Origin: Lachnospiraceae bacterium
GTDB lineage: Bacteria > Bacillota > Clostridia > Lachnospirales > Lachnospiraceae
Assembly: GCA_021201095.1 (NCBI GenBank)
Contig: JAJQFO010000007.1
Coordinates: 1-56,893 of the forward strand
Direction of reading: 5' to 3'
Length of the DNA stretch: 56,893 nucleotides
This document shows, piece by piece, positions 40,159-50,427 of the stretch; the stretch's first letter is position 1; each line of letters begins with the position of its first letter. The notes below the pieces were generated by a model. That model was not told where the DNA came from and searched no databases. It worked only from the letters and a program-made list of their open reading frames with translations. The position numbers and the translations under genes are program-made.

Positions 40159-43100
40159 TCCGGCTCCCGTCAAAGGCTTTACAGAGCCAAAGAGGTCTTC
40201 CGCTTCTTTGATTTTCTCCTCGTTCCCGACTACACAGAAGGCGTGATCGTCCAGCACTGCCTGCACGACCGGCGCAAGAGCGCGGATCTGCTCCGGGGTC
40301 GCCGAGAGGATCTCATCACGCTCCCTCTGCACGTCTTCTTCCGTCACGCCGCAGAAATACGCATTCAGAGACCGGGAGCCCTTCATCGCCGGAGTAAGAG
40401 GCGTATCCAGATCACTGATCGTCCCGATAATATATTTGGTCATTTCACGCTCATCCGCATCGAATCCACGCAGATACTCAGGAATCCCTTCAAAAACCTC
40501 ATTGGTAGCACGCAGATGCGGATCGCGGTAGGAAACCAGATAAGAGTCTCCCCGCCGCGTGAAAGCACACATGCATCCATAGGCTCCGCCTTTTACACGG
40601 ATATTCACCCAAAGGTATTCATAGCTCATCAGAACCGTCAGGATTTTCAAAGTCCCTGTATAAGGCAGCCCCGCCCTGCAGAAGTTGCCGGCACGAGCCA
40701 CATACTGCACCTGGCCGGGGGTCGTGAAGCCCTCATTTTTCTTTTCCAAAACACACGCCTGCTGATAGTTTTCTTCCAAATAGCATTCTTTGCAATTTGC
40801 TTTTCCCGAATTCTGTATCTGGTCAGAACAAGCATCCGGCAGTTTGGTTTTCTCTTTCTTAAGCTGCCCGCCGAATTTCTCCAGTGGTACCCGCAAGGCG
40901 TCCAGACCTTCCCGGTCAGCAGTCACGCTGACAAAAAGATTTTCCTTACGGAACAGCATCCTGCAGAGAGTGCGCAGCTTTTCCTTCAGCATTTCTTTCT
41001 TCTCATCAAAATGCTGCTCAAGGTCTGCCGCCAACTCATAAAACGCGATGCCGGTCACCGCGTCATTGAAAGCATTAAACTCTGACAGATACGACAGTGC
41101 ACGCCCGGCAGCAGCCTGATGTCCGGAAGCCGCAAGCTGCATTGACAGCCGTGATTTGAGCTTTGCCAGAATTTCATACAGCCGCTTATCATCATCAAAA
41201 CGTGAGGTAAGGATTTCCCCGGACATCTCCAGTGCATATGGAAGCTTTTCATAAAGCACACGCGAGCGGATACCAATGAATGCGCGGATCGTGCTGGCCT
41301 TTGCAGCACTCCCTGCGCGGTCCTCGTCCGGAACAGCTTCGGAATCATCAGCAAGCGGAAACACGCTGATTCCTGCCGAGATTCCTCCTGTATTCATGTA
41401 AATGTCATTGTTCAGATCGCTGTAGGTGAAATGCTCCGTGTCCACCATTCCCAGCACTGCCTTCAGAATTCCCAGATACCCGGTATCCTCTACAGGCACC
41501 TGATCCGCGTCAAAGAGCAGGTCCAGATAACAGATGCCATTGGTAAACTCTTCATGGTGCAGCACGGTCACGCCGTCCCACTGATATTCTGTGTTTTCAA
41601 AAGGCGCCGCCTTTTTCCCGATATCATCTCGCGTCAGCATCGGAAGCTTTGAGAGCTCCTCCGGTGTCGACGGCGTCTCCTGAAACGCGCGCAGCCGTTT
41701 TGTCGCCTCGATCCTTTCCTGTATCCCAGCCTCGTCCAAGGATTCTTTATAAATACGGAGCTTCTCGCGCAAGGCCGCATCTTTCTTCGCGGTCAGTCCT
41801 TTTTCCGGAACCAATGTCACCAGTGATGCATGAGTATTATCCAGCAGATATTTGCGGATCAGATCTTCAAAATACGAGGTTTCCGCCCGCTTTTTCAGTG
41901 AATCGTAAACATCCAGCTGCTTCAGATACGAAAATGCCGCCTGATCGTCATAGAGCCAGCTGTCAAATACATCCAGTCCGTACATCAGGCCCTTCGGATA
42001 AGAGCCATAATCTGCCTCGCGGAACTTAAATTCCATGGAATTGATCCCGGCGTACAGAGACTTTTTATCGATTCCCTCGTTTACAATTTTTTCCAGAGTC
42101 TCCCGGATTACCTTTAGGAACCGCTCCGTATCCGACTCATTTGCATTTTTCGCGACAATGCTTAAATACGGCTGATACACGCCGCTGCCATAGTCACTGA
42201 TAATGTCATTGCCAATCCCAGCATCCAGAAGAGCCTGCTTCAGCGGAGCCCCGGGGGCAGAAAGGAGTGCATACTCCAGTACCGCAAATGCGTTGGAAAG
42301 CTCCACATCCAGACCAGTCCCAATGACTGCATTCCAGGACAGATAAGTGCTGTCCTCCGTCTCATCCGCATCGGAAATCGGATAGCTGCGCTGTACACGC
42401 CGCAGCTCCTCAAACGGAGCCTGCAGCTCAATGACCGGCCGCACACCCGTATCCTCAAATGCGCTCAGGTACTCCCGGTCCAGCCAGGTGAGCCGTTCTT
42501 CGATATCCATATTTCCATAAAAATAGATATAGCTGTTCGAAGGATGATAGTGTTTTTTATGAAAAGCCAGAAAATCCTCATATTTCAAATCCGGGATATG
42601 ATCCGGATCCCCGCCGGACTCCACGCCGTAGACCGTATCCGGGAACAGGCTGTCCATGATCGTGCGCTCCAGCATATCCTCCGGAGAGGAAAAAGCGCCC
42701 TTCATCTCATTGTAGACCACACCATTGACCGTAATCTCGTCATCTGGATTTTCCAGCTGGTAGCTCCAGCCCTCCTGCCGGAAAATCTGCTCGTTTTTAT
42801 AAATATTCGGATAAAAAACCGCATCCAGATACACATCCATCAGATTGCAGAAATCCTTGTCATTGCAGCTCGCAATCGGATACATCGTCTTATCTGGATA
42901 GGTCATCGCATTCAGAAACGTATTCAGTGAGCCCTTCACCAGCTCCACAAACGGATCCTTCATCGGAAACTTGCGGCTGCCGCAGAGCACACTGTGCTCC
43001 AGAATATGCGGAACGCCGGTACTGTCCGTCGGCAGTGTTTTAAAGGCAATATTAAACACCTTATTTTCGTCATCATTCTGCAGCACCAGAATCCGCGCTC

Positions 43101-43197
43101 CGCTCTTTTTATGGCGAAGCAGATACCCGTCTGAACGAATATCCTCAATTCTCTCCTGCTGCACAAGCTCATACTGTGGAAGCAACTCCAGATTCAT
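40144..43197 (-). CDS. M16C zinc metallopeptidase (presequence-protease type)
   Basis: The protein has 1017 residues in four M16 modules. The inverted zinc motif HILEHSVLCGS (HxxEH) is near residue 64, with the downstream Glu in the region NGVVYNEMKGAFSSPEDM. The later half has the inactive module and the RVKGGAYGCMCAFTRRGDSY segment that binds substrate. Family members degrade short unfolded peptides within a closing chamber. There is no signal peptide, so it is cytoplasmic. The stop lies within a tandem repeat. Confidence 0.94.
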   Translation of the reverse strand: MNLELLPQYELVQQERIEDIRSDGYLLRHKKSGARILVLQNDDENKVFNIAFKTLPTDSTGVPHILEHSVLCGSRKFPMKDPFVELVKGSLNTFLNAMTYPDKTMYPIASCNDKDFCNLMDVYLDAVFYPNIYKNEQIFRQEGWSYQLENPDDEITVNGVVYNEMKGAFSSPEDMLERTIMDSLFPDTVYGVESGGDPDHIPDLKYEDFLAFHKKHYHPSNSYIYFYGNMDIEERLTWLDREYLSAFEDTGVRPVIELQAPFEELRRVQRSYPISDADETEDSTYLSWNAVIGTGLDVELSNAFAVLEYALLSAPGAPLKQALLDAGIGNDIISDYGSGVYQPYLSIVAKNANESDTERFLKVIRETLEKIVNEGIDKKSLYAGINSMEFKFREADYGSYPKGLMYGLDVFDSWLYDDQAAFSYLKQLDVYDSLKKRAETSYFEDLIRKYLLDNTHASLVTLVPEKGLTAKKDAALREKLRIYKESLDEAGIQERIEATKRLRAFQETPSTPEELSKLPMLTRDDIGKKAAPFENTEYQWDGVTVLHHEEFTNGICYLDLLFDADQVPVEDTGYLGILKAVLGMVDTEHFTYSDLNNDIYMNTGGISAGISVFPLADDSEAVPDEDRAGSAAKASTIRAFIGIRSRVLYEKLPYALEMSGEILTSRFDDDKRLYEILAKLKSRLSMQLAASGHQAAAGRALSYLSEFNAFNDAVTGIAFYELAADLEQHFDEKKEMLKEKLRTLCRMLFRKENLFVSVTADREGLDALRVPLEKFGGQLKKEKTKLPDACSDQIQNSGKANCKECYLEENYQQACVLEKKNEGFTTPGQVQYVARAGNFCRAGLPYTGTLKILTVLMSYEYLWVNIRVKGGAYGCMCAFTRRGDSYLVSYRDPHLRATNEVFEGIPEYLRGFDADEREMTKYIIGTISDLDTPLTPAMKGSRSLNAYFCGVTEEDVQRERDEILSATPEQIRALAPVVQAVLDDHAFCVVGNEEKIKEAEDLFGSVKPLTGAGGETC

Positions 43198-43270
43198 TCG
43201 TTTTTCATTCCTTTCCCCTGATCTTATTCATGAAATATTACTGTTCGGCATCGTCTTCACAACAAGCGCA

Positions 43271-43300
43271 AATGACTATCCTGAATAACTCTGTTACAAA
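43271..43300 (-). repeat. Diverged copy of the GTAACWGTTCAGTACC-type repeat
   Basis: On the minus strand TTGTAACAGAGTTATTCAGG ATAG keeps the GTAAC...TTCAG spacing of the other copies with a small insertion. It lies in the leader region of the M16 protease gene. Confidence 0.35.
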
Positions 43301-43370
43301 ATTCCATATCACAATCCTGCTTCAAGCTACATCCCAACATAGCCGGGAAATCTCTTTCATAAAACATCTT

Positions 43371-44048
43371 TCATGTCTTGTCTGTCAGCAAAATATCTTC
43401 CTGTTTACAATGTTTTCGTCTCAGCAGGCAATACGCGATCCCTGTCAGTATTCCCCCTGAAAACAAAAATAACAGTATCGCCCCCGCACAATGCGCAAAA
43501 AACGTATCCGGCAGGATCAGAATCACCGGATCCGTATTTGGATCAAACAGCCAGTAATCATTCTGGAAAAACAACTCGTGAAAGCGGACAAAAAAAGATT
43601 CCCAGTTCAATGCTGCACAGACGCCTAATACGATCGGCACCACAAATGTCAGCAGGAAAATCAGCTTCAGGCCCCCATATTCCCGGCGAGGCAGCTTCCA
43701 ACATAGCAGAATCAGTACAGTGATCCCGGAAGCCACACATAAAATCTGCATCGCAGCAAAAATACGCTTTACCTCTTTAAAATGAATCTCCGCCTCGTCC
43801 GACATCGGAAAATCCGGGAATTCCAGTTCGTCCACACCCTTGATCAACAGATTGTAATCAATCAGCGTGTCATAGTTTTCACGGATCAATTCTTCAGAAT
43901 ACCCAGTTACAGCCTCCAGATCCAGATAGTCAATATCAAAATAATAAATGCACCGGAGATTCAGCACCAGAACTACAGACAGACACACGAAAAAAAGGAA
44001 CCCCATCAGTCCCAGAAATACATCTCCCGCTCTGGATCGAATACTCAT
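43371..44048 (-). CDS. DUF1461 (TIGR01906-type) integral membrane protein
   Basis: The protein has 225 residues and four to five hydrophobic helices (FLGLMGFLFFVCLSVVLVL near the start). The loop IRENYDTLIDYNLLIKG and the conserved HFKEVKRIF segment mark the family. The function of the family is not established. A strong promoter with a palindrome over its -10 lies at 44176-44209. Confidence 0.85.
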   Translation of the reverse strand: MSIRSRAGDVFLGLMGFLFFVCLSVVLVLNLRCIYYFDIDYLDLEAVTGYSEELIRENYDTLIDYNLLIKGVDELEFPDFPMSDEAEIHFKEVKRIFAAMQILCVASGITVLILLCWKLPRREYGGLKLIFLLTFVVPIVLGVCAALNWESFFVRFHELFFQNDYWLFDPNTDPVILILPDTFFAHCAGAILLFLFSGGILTGIAYCLLRRKHCKQEDILLTDKT

Positions 44049-44175
44049 GCACAGAACCCCTCTTTATTCCATCTTTTGCTGTTCTTAAAAGCCGGCCGCT
44101 TCTCATTTCCGCATCCGGCCAGCCGCTTATTCCGCCAATGCCTGGTACCTTCACAGCTCCTTGGCTTCTTCTAAT

Positions 44176-44209
44176 GTGGTACTATACCACAAAAAAATAC
44201 GCTTGTAAA
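44176..44209 (-). promoter_or_regulatory. Promoter of the DUF1461 gene with a 15-base palindrome
   Basis: The -35 TTTACA (44204-44209) and -10 TATAGT (44181-44186) are 17 bases apart. GTGGTACTATACCAC (44176-44190) is a perfect inverted repeat covering the -10, which suggests control by a dimeric repressor. Confidence 0.7.
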
Positions 44210-44279
44210 TCGGATAGTTGCTTTTTTAGATGATGCCGGCAGCAGCAATCGGGCAGGGAGATTTGTCCCCTGTGCATCG

Positions 44280-44320
44280 AAAAACCCTGCCAAACCATTT
44301 TTCACAGTTCGGCAGGGTTT
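44280..44320 (-). terminator. Terminator of the large surface-protein gene
   Basis: AAACCCTGCC pairs with GGCAGGGTTT over a 19-base loop, followed by T on the minus strand. Confidence 0.8.
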
Positions 44321-44366
44321 CTTTTGCTTTTACATAAGTGCTTTTATCTGCGCACTCTTTTGCTCA

Positions 44367-47300
44367 CTATCTCTGGCTTCTTCTCCTGCGGATAAATACC
44401 ACCAGGACGATGATGAAGATCAGGCATGCCACAATGGCGATAGCCGCCACCGCGAAGATCGGTGTCGAATCGCCGGTCTGTACCGACTCCAGCGAATTCA
44501 CGATATTGAAGGTCACCGAAGTGGTGGATGTCGTACCGTCAGCCACCCAGGAGCTTCCGTCATAAACCTGTCTTGCAAATGTCACCTTCAGGGTGTATTC
44601 TCCTGTCTTCTTGATCGACATGGAGGTCTCATACGGTGAAGAAGACCAGGTATTGGATACGTTGCCGATCTGGTATCCGGTCGGCACGTAACGAATGTCG
44701 CCAGGATTCGGATCTGTGTTGGACATACCGGCTCCGACCGGTGTAAAGGTCAGCTTCTCATTCGCCAGATAGGAACCGCCCTCTGTGATGCCGCTGATAT
44801 AGTTGCTCGCCTCAGTCGGTCCATCCTCATAGGTAGCCGTGATCGTCACATTGCTTGCCGAGAGGGTCGCCGTCGTGGTCGCGCGGGATGCATCCGTGAA
44901 GGTCACGCCGTCGCTCGAAGCAGTCCAGGCACTGAATTCCTTGCCGCTCGCCGGATAGTTTGCCGTAAGGGTAACGGTATCGCCATAGTAGTAATAGGTC
45001 TGACTAGAAGTACCATTTACAACGGTAAGTGTATACTGCGCCAGCTTGTAATTAGCCGTCACCGTCACGTCTGCAGAAGGCATCGTGAAGGTCGTAGTCG
45101 AGCTGGACGCGTCCGCCAGCGTCACATTCTGCGTGTTAACAGTCCAGGAATCAAACTCGTATCCGGCTGCCGGAGCTGCCGCGGTGATGGTAACCGTTGT
45201 CGCCGCGGCGGCCTGTGAATAATCTGCAGAGCCGCTTGTTACTGTCACATTGTATTTAACGCCGGTATAGGTTGCCTTCAGAGACAGATCCCCGTTCACT
45301 GTCAGACTCAGCGTAGCGGAAGAAGCATCATCGCCAAGGTCATAGTCGCCTGACTCTACCTCCCAGCCAGCGAATTCCTGGCCGCTCACCACATTTGCAG
45401 TCACTGTAATCGCAGTACCTTCCTCATAGGTATTCGTAGTGTAGGTTCCATCAATCAGGCCATTCGACACCGTCACTGTGTAGGTATCCGGAAGCTGCAC
45501 GTAAGTCGCCTCCAGCATCACATTGCCTGCCGGCATGGTAAAGGAAGCTGTCGGTGAGGAAACCCCAGTAATCGTGATCTCTGTTGAACCTTCCACAACC
45601 GTCCAGCCGTCGAATTCCATACCATCCTCAGCTGTATCCGCAATAATGCTCACGGTAGAGCCATACTCAAAGGTGCTCTCTCCTGTTCCTGTCGTACCGC
45701 CGTCTACAGTCACCGTGTAGGAGGCATTCTTGAAGCTCGCTGTCAGAGTAGCATCCGACGCAGACATAGTAACCAGCGTACTGCCGTCGCTCTGTGCTTC
45801 CAGATACACTGTTCCACTTGTAATCTTCCAGGTATCGAAGGTCTTTCCTGTCTCAGATGTCGTAGCATCCGGCAACGTATATGTCTGTCCGGCAGCGAGT
45901 TCGTATGTCAATGTCTCAGAACCGCTCACTATGGTAAGCACATACGTTGTCACCGTATAGTTTGCTTTGATGGTCACATCTGAAGCAGGCATGGTAAATG
46001 TTGTCTCCGCTGCAGAAGAATCTGCAAAGGTCCCCATGTCCGTATCTACATCATCTGTAACAACACTCCAGCCTGTAAATGTATAACCTGAAAGTGTCGG
46101 AGCAGATACAGAAACTTCGGCACCGCTTGTTATATCTGTCTGAGTCGTCTCTGTCTGCAATGCGCTGTCATCATCTGATAAAATATAGCTGATAGTCAGA
46201 GTATAGGTCGGAGTAACCGCCGTATAGGATGCAGTCACCGTCACATTCGATGCAGGCATGATAAATGTATAAGTTCCATTATCTACAGTTACGTCAACTT
46301 CCGTACCATCCTCTTTCTCTACTGTCCATCCAGAGAAGGTGAAACCATCATATGATTTCGCAGCCGGCAATGTAACTGTGGTATTCTCCGCATAAGCTGC
46401 AGCGTCGGTCTCCGACTCTGTAGTCTCACCCGTTTGGTAAATATAGGTTACCGAATAGGTTGCCGTGGTCGTGGTATTGATATCTTCTACAGGCGTCGTG
46501 TTGTCATCCACCGCTGCCTCTTCATTGTCCGTCACGTCTACAACTACGATTCCATCGTCGTCAGATGCCTCAGTCGCTGTAATCTCTGCAGTTGTCTCCG
46601 CAGTGGTTTCTGCAGTGGTTTCTGCCGTTGTCTCCGCTGTAGCTGCTGACGTATAGGTGGCCAGAAGAGTGACATCTGTATCCGGAACGGTGAAGCTGAT
46701 CGTCTGCGCGGTCAGATCGTCCAGAGCGACATTGAGAGTCGATACATACCATCCGCTGAAGGTATAGCCGTCCAGCGTGTCTGCTGTAAATGTGACAGTT
46801 TCTCCGGCTGCGTAAGTATTCACAACCGAGTAAACATATGCCTCCGCCCCTGTATCGCCATATACGGAAACGGTTGAATAGGTAATGTCTGCTGTCGATG
46901 TATCATCGATCACCACCACGTCTGTCGCTGCCGAATTGTCCGCTGCAGATGCCTCTGTCTGCGCAGAAGCTTCTGTCTCTGCTGCAGGTGCCTGAGTCTC
47001 TGCTGCAGCTGCTTCCGTCTCGACGACTACCACATCCGCTGAACTATCCGCTGCCGGTGCATCTGTCTGTGCAGGTGCTTCCGTCTCCACAGCTGCTGCT
47101 TCTGTTTCTGCAACCGCTGCTTCGGTCTCCACAGCTGCCGCTTCGGTCTCTACAGGAGCCTCTGTCTCAACGGCCTTCTCCTGATAATTGGCGGTCACGG
47201 TAACGCCCTTATTGATCATCGTCAAAGTGGTCTCCGCGCTCGACGCGTCCGCAACCGACACTGTGACCGTGTCATCTGTTACCGTCCAGGTCCATCCGGC

Positions 47301-47825
47301 GAACTCGTATCCTTCATCCGGCTCAGCAGCCGTGATCTTTACGCTCTCTCCATTCTGATAGTAAGCGATGTCTTTGCTGACTCCTTCTGCTTCGAGAGCT
47401 GTCTTTTCCTCATCCGTGAAGGAATAATGATTCCCAGTTGTGCCGGTACCATCCGCAGCAGCAGATTCCGAAGTACCGTCCACTACCGTCAGGATATATC
47501 CTGCGGTCGTCAGGGTGACTGCTGCCGCCGTGGCCTCAGCCTCCTCAGTAGCCTCTGTCCCGGCCTGATAAGTAGCTGAATACGCCTCATCCTCTGAGGT
47601 ATTCTCCCAGGAACCACTGCCATCAGCCGCCGCAATCTGCTCTCCGGCTGCATTCAGAATCAAGGTCCCCTCTGAAACCCCTGTCAGTATATCGCCAGGG
47701 AACAGTACGCTCGTGCTAAGGTCGGCGGATACATCATAGGAAGCCGCCAGGGCCTGCGCTCCCGGAACACATGTCAGTACACATGCGAGCAGGAGGCTCA
47801 GAAACGATCTCTGCTTTCTTTTCAT
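44367..47825 (-). CDS. Large surface protein with InlB_B/Listeria-Bacteroides-type repeats
   Basis: The protein has 1152 residues. The signal peptide ends AQALAA near residue 28. Twelve or so beta-rich repeats of about 65-80 residues share the pattern GxxxxFDGWTV...FTMPAxxVTxxATY, the Listeria-Bacteroides repeat type. Two Glu/Thr/Ala-rich linkers interrupt them: VETEA and AETEA units near residues 220-310, and five TAETT units near 390-410. The C-terminus has VQTGD, a hydrophobic helix and RRRRSQR, which resembles a variant sortase or membrane-anchor signal. A role in adhesion is inferred from family architecture. Confidence 0.9.
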   Translation of the reverse strand: MKRKQRSFLSLLLACVLTCVPGAQALAASYDVSADLSTSVLFPGDILTGVSEGTLILNAAGEQIAAADGSGSWENTSEDEAYSATYQAGTEATEEAEATAAAVTLTTAGYILTVVDGTSESAAADGTGTTGNHYSFTDEEKTALEAEGVSKDIAYYQNGESVKITAAEPDEGYEFAGWTWTVTDDTVTVSVADASSAETTLTMINKGVTVTANYQEKAVETEAPVETEAAAVETEAAVAETEAAAVETEAPAQTDAPAADSSADVVVVETEAAAAETQAPAAETEASAQTEASAADNSAATDVVVIDDTSTADITYSTVSVYGDTGAEAYVYSVVNTYAAGETVTFTADTLDGYTFSGWYVSTLNVALDDLTAQTISFTVPDTDVTLLATYTSAATAETTAETTAETTAETTAEITATEASDDDGIVVVDVTDNEEAAVDDNTTPVEDINTTTTATYSVTYIYQTGETTESETDAAAYAENTTVTLPAAKSYDGFTFSGWTVEKEDGTEVDVTVDNGTYTFIMPASNVTVTASYTAVTPTYTLTISYILSDDDSALQTETTQTDITSGAEVSVSAPTLSGYTFTGWSVVTDDVDTDMGTFADSSAAETTFTMPASDVTIKANYTVTTYVLTIVSGSETLTYELAAGQTYTLPDATTSETGKTFDTWKITSGTVYLEAQSDGSTLVTMSASDATLTASFKNASYTVTVDGGTTGTGESTFEYGSTVSIIADTAEDGMEFDGWTVVEGSTEITITGVSSPTASFTMPAGNVMLEATYVQLPDTYTVTVSNGLIDGTYTTNTYEEGTAITVTANVVSGQEFAGWEVESGDYDLGDDASSATLSLTVNGDLSLKATYTGVKYNVTVTSGSADYSQAAAATTVTITAAAPAAGYEFDSWTVNTQNVTLADASSSTTTFTMPSADVTVTANYKLAQYTLTVVNGTSSQTYYYYGDTVTLTANYPASGKEFSAWTASSDGVTFTDASRATTTATLSASNVTITATYEDGPTEASNYISGITEGGSYLANEKLTFTPVGAGMSNTDPNPGDIRYVPTGYQIGNVSNTWSSSPYETSMSIKKTGEYTLKVTFARQVYDGSSWVADGTTSTTSVTFNIVNSLESVQTGDSTPIFAVAAIAIVACLIFIIVLVVFIRRRRSQR

Positions 47826-47926
47826 AAATAACCCTTCCTTTCTTTTTCTTACTTTCCGTAATGATTCAGGAAATCCTTAAACACCCGTTCTGTCTGCTCT
47901 GTTCTCCCGGCATTTAAGTTACTGCG

Positions 47927-47935
47927 ATTATAGCA
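47927..47935 (-). promoter_or_regulatory. Probable promoter of the large surface-protein gene
   Basis: Extended -10 TGCTATAAT on the minus strand with a weak TTGTTT-type -35 about 15 bases upstream. It is about 100 bases from the ATG. Confidence 0.5.
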
Positions 47936-47991
47936 TATCATTTTCGAAAACAAATGATGGTTTCCCTGTGACTTTCTTAAAAAATGATTAA

Positions 47992-48051
47992 GAAAAAGGA
48001 ATCCTGCTGTCGCTCCTGTGGCAATGCCGCGAGAAGCAACAGCAGGATTCC
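47992..48051 (-). terminator. Terminator of rnpB
   Basis: GGAATCCTGCTGT pairs with ACAGCAGGATTCC around a large imperfect loop, followed by TTTTTC on the minus strand. Confidence 0.85.
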
Positions 48052-48057
48052 TTACGT

Positions 48058-48494
48058 AAGTGGGACGATAAGCCGGGTTCTGTCGTTGAGTGATCATCTG
48101 TCTCGTCCTGCCGTTGCCGGCAGGCTCAAGCGACCTACCTGAGGCTGGCGGGCAGCCTGGTATTGCTCTTTCGCCTCTGTGCGGTCTTGCTTCGGATGGG
48201 GTTTACATATGCAGGCTCTGTTACCAGATATAGAAAGCCGCGCAATTCCGTCTCGCTGCGCGCGAAGGCGCGGCCTCCGTCCTCACTCCTGCGGAGTGAG
48301 AACATAGCCCCGGTAGTCTCTTACACTGCCTTTCCACCCTTACCGCTCTCAAAGAAAAGCGGCGGTTTATTTCTGTTGCACTGTCCCTGGAGTCGCCTCC
48401 GCCGGACGTTATCCGGCATCCCTGCCCTGTGAAGCCCGGACTTTCCTCAGCCGGTACCTTTCGGCTTTGCCGGCCGCGATCACCTGTCCCACTT
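48058..48494 (-). ncRNA. rnpB: RNase P RNA (type A)
   Basis: About 437 bases. The 5' end AAGTGGGAC pairs with GTCCCACTT at the 3' end (P1). Conserved blocks in order are GAGGAAAGTCCGGGCTTC, GGCGGAGGCGACTCC, GACAGTGCAACAGAAA, GGTAAGGGTGGAAAGG, and near the 3' end ACAGAACCCGGCTTATCG. It is the catalytic RNA that matures tRNA 5' ends. A good promoter lies at 48504-48532 and a terminator follows. Reading frames on either strand in this stretch are spurious. Confidence 0.98.
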
Positions 48495-48503
48495 ACGCGG
48501 CGT

Positions 48504-48532
48504 ATTTTACCACAGGATTTCTTTTTTGTAAA
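48504..48532 (-). promoter_or_regulatory. rnpB promoter
   Basis: TTTACA (48527-48532) and TAAAAT (48504-48509) with a 17-base spacer; transcription would start within a few bases of the RNA 5' end. Confidence 0.8.
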
Positions 48533-48573
48533 CCCGCCCATAAGTAGAAAATTGCCCCTGTTGAATCTCCCGT

Positions 48574-50298
48574 TTATGATTCCAGCTGCTCTCCCATAGA
48601 TACAATCATTTCCTGATATTCCTCCGGCAATGTGACCTGGGGTGCATCATCGATCTGCCAGCCGAGCCAGCTCGTTTTCTCCTTTACCTGCTCCAGAAGC
48701 TCCTGCACGTTCTGTACCCTCTGATAACAGATTTCGGCACTTTCGGTTTCTCCACTCTCCAGATAAAGGGAAAAACAGTAAGACAGGCCGTCCAGATAGT
48801 CCGTATAGCTGTCAAAGTCATAAGGCGAAAGCTGAAGTGCTGTTTCCTTATAGTCAATGTAGTCCGATATCTTTCCTTCCACGAGAGCTGCCTGCGCCAT
48901 CGCGTGGTAAGCGAGCGGTACATGCGAATTCGATTTCGTGATAGAAACAGCAAGCTCTGAAAGCTCGTCCACATCTTCCAGCTCTGTCAAAAGATAGGTC
49001 TTCGCCAGTGTGTTGCCATTGTATGCCCACACGGATGCTTCGTACCTGCCGCTCATCATCAACAGGTCCGAGCTGCCGATACAGACCGCTCCGGCAGCGG
49101 CTGCGGCCGTCCCTCCCACAGCGATCACCTTTGTAAACATGGAGACCGGATATCCTTTCCCATTTTGCTGATTCAAGAAAAGAATCAGGACAAACAAAAT
49201 CGAGAGAAACTGAAAATCATAATCCAGCAGACTGTGCAGCATCAGCACCAGGATTGTCAGCCGGTCGCGCCCGGGTATGCATTTTTTGCAGACGGCGGCC
49301 AGCAGAGTGCCATAAAAAAGCAATGCCGGAAGAATCCCGATGTCCAGCATCATCTGCAGCAGCTCGTTATGGACATTCACGACGGAATAAACGCCGGTCT
49401 GCACTTCGCCCTGCAAAAAATAGTAGCCATAATATCCGCAGCCAAACGGATGGGCAAGGATCAGCCTCAGAGAATCCTGGGCGTAAAGCAGCCGCCCTAA
49501 AAAGGTGCTGGAGCGAAAAGACACATCCAGCAGGCGTCCGAAAAGATCGCCTGTCACGCCAGTGATCCCCAGAAGTGCCACCAACAACAGCGCGGCGGCT
49601 GCCAGAGGAAGCAGAAACCGTCTGAGGTTTTTGCTGCGCACCGCAAAAAGCAGCAGTACTGCCAGCAGAAGTAAAAATGTAGTACGGCTCCCGCTCATGA
49701 AAATGCCAAAAGCCGCTATTGCGCAATGCGCCATATCAAGCCAGTCCACCGGGCCTTGCGTCAAGTGGTCCGATGCTACGATCAGGCAGATGAGCATAAA
49801 CAGTGCGTAGGTATTAGGATACTGGAAAAATCCGGCCAGCCGGTTCGCCACACTGACATAATCGCGGAATACTGAGAACTGCATCATGAGAAAAGAAAAG
49901 ATCGTCATCAGGCTGCCGCAAACCGGCAGCAGACGGATCAGCCGCTCCTTCTCGTCCGTCACCCGGTTCATCAGTGCGTAAAACAGAAACAGTGGGAGAA
50001 AGTGAAAGAACCCCTCCAGCGCCATTCCCCGGTCTGCCGCCCAGAGTGCAGTGACCAGATACATCAGCGTAACTGCCGGAATTGTAACAGCACAAATGCC
50101 TCTTCCGATCATGACTTTACCGCTTTTTATGATCACCAGGGTCAGCATCACCCCGGATGACAGGGACAGAAGAGCCGCTGACCACTGCGTATATCCGCCG
50201 GTCATCACCAGCGAAATGATGAAAAATACGGTCAGAAACCAAATGATTGTCTGTTCATCACATATCTGTTTGTCACCCTGGCGTGCGACTGCTCTCAT
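48574..50298 (-). CDS. O-antigen-ligase-like membrane protein with C-terminal helical repeat domain
   Basis: The protein has 574 residues. About ten membrane helices fill residues 20-400. The Wzy_C/WaaL landmarks are GFFQYPNTYALFMLI, FMSGSRTTFLLLL (SGSRT) and the loop HPFGCGYYGYYF with NVHNELLQMMLDIGI. The last 150 residues are soluble and helical (VPLAYHAMAQAALVEGKISD), like a tetratricopeptide fold. Family members polymerise or ligate polysaccharide at the outer membrane face. No glycosyltransferase genes are adjacent. GGGGAGAGAAGAG precedes the start. Confidence 0.82.
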   Translation of the reverse strand: MRAVARQGDKQICDEQTIIWFLTVFFIISLVMTGGYTQWSAALLSLSSGVMLTLVIIKSGKVMIGRGICAVTIPAVTLMYLVTALWAADRGMALEGFFHFLPLFLFYALMNRVTDEKERLIRLLPVCGSLMTIFSFLMMQFSVFRDYVSVANRLAGFFQYPNTYALFMLICLIVASDHLTQGPVDWLDMAHCAIAAFGIFMSGSRTTFLLLLAVLLLFAVRSKNLRRFLLPLAAAALLLVALLGITGVTGDLFGRLLDVSFRSSTFLGRLLYAQDSLRLILAHPFGCGYYGYYFLQGEVQTGVYSVVNVHNELLQMMLDIGILPALLFYGTLLAAVCKKCIPGRDRLTILVLMLHSLLDYDFQFLSILFVLILFLNQQNGKGYPVSMFTKVIAVGGTAAAAAGAVCIGSSDLLMMSGRYEASVWAYNGNTLAKTYLLTELEDVDELSELAVSITKSNSHVPLAYHAMAQAALVEGKISDYIDYKETALQLSPYDFDSYTDYLDGLSYCFSLYLESGETESAEICYQRVQNVQELLEQVKEKTSWLGWQIDDAPQVTLPEEYQEMIVSMGEQLES

Positions 50299-50427
50299 CT
50301 CTTCTCTCCCCTGTTTTATTACTGTTTTATTTCTGTTTTGTTCCGTTTTATTGCTGATTTTTTTCTGCTGTTCTCAATGATTTTCCTACAGCATCTCCAC
50401 TGTTTTCCCGCGGTCTCTCTGCATCTG

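Noticed and set aside
48163..48541. Open frames on both strands in 48163-48541
   Set aside because: They overlap RNase P RNA, identified by its conserved blocks.
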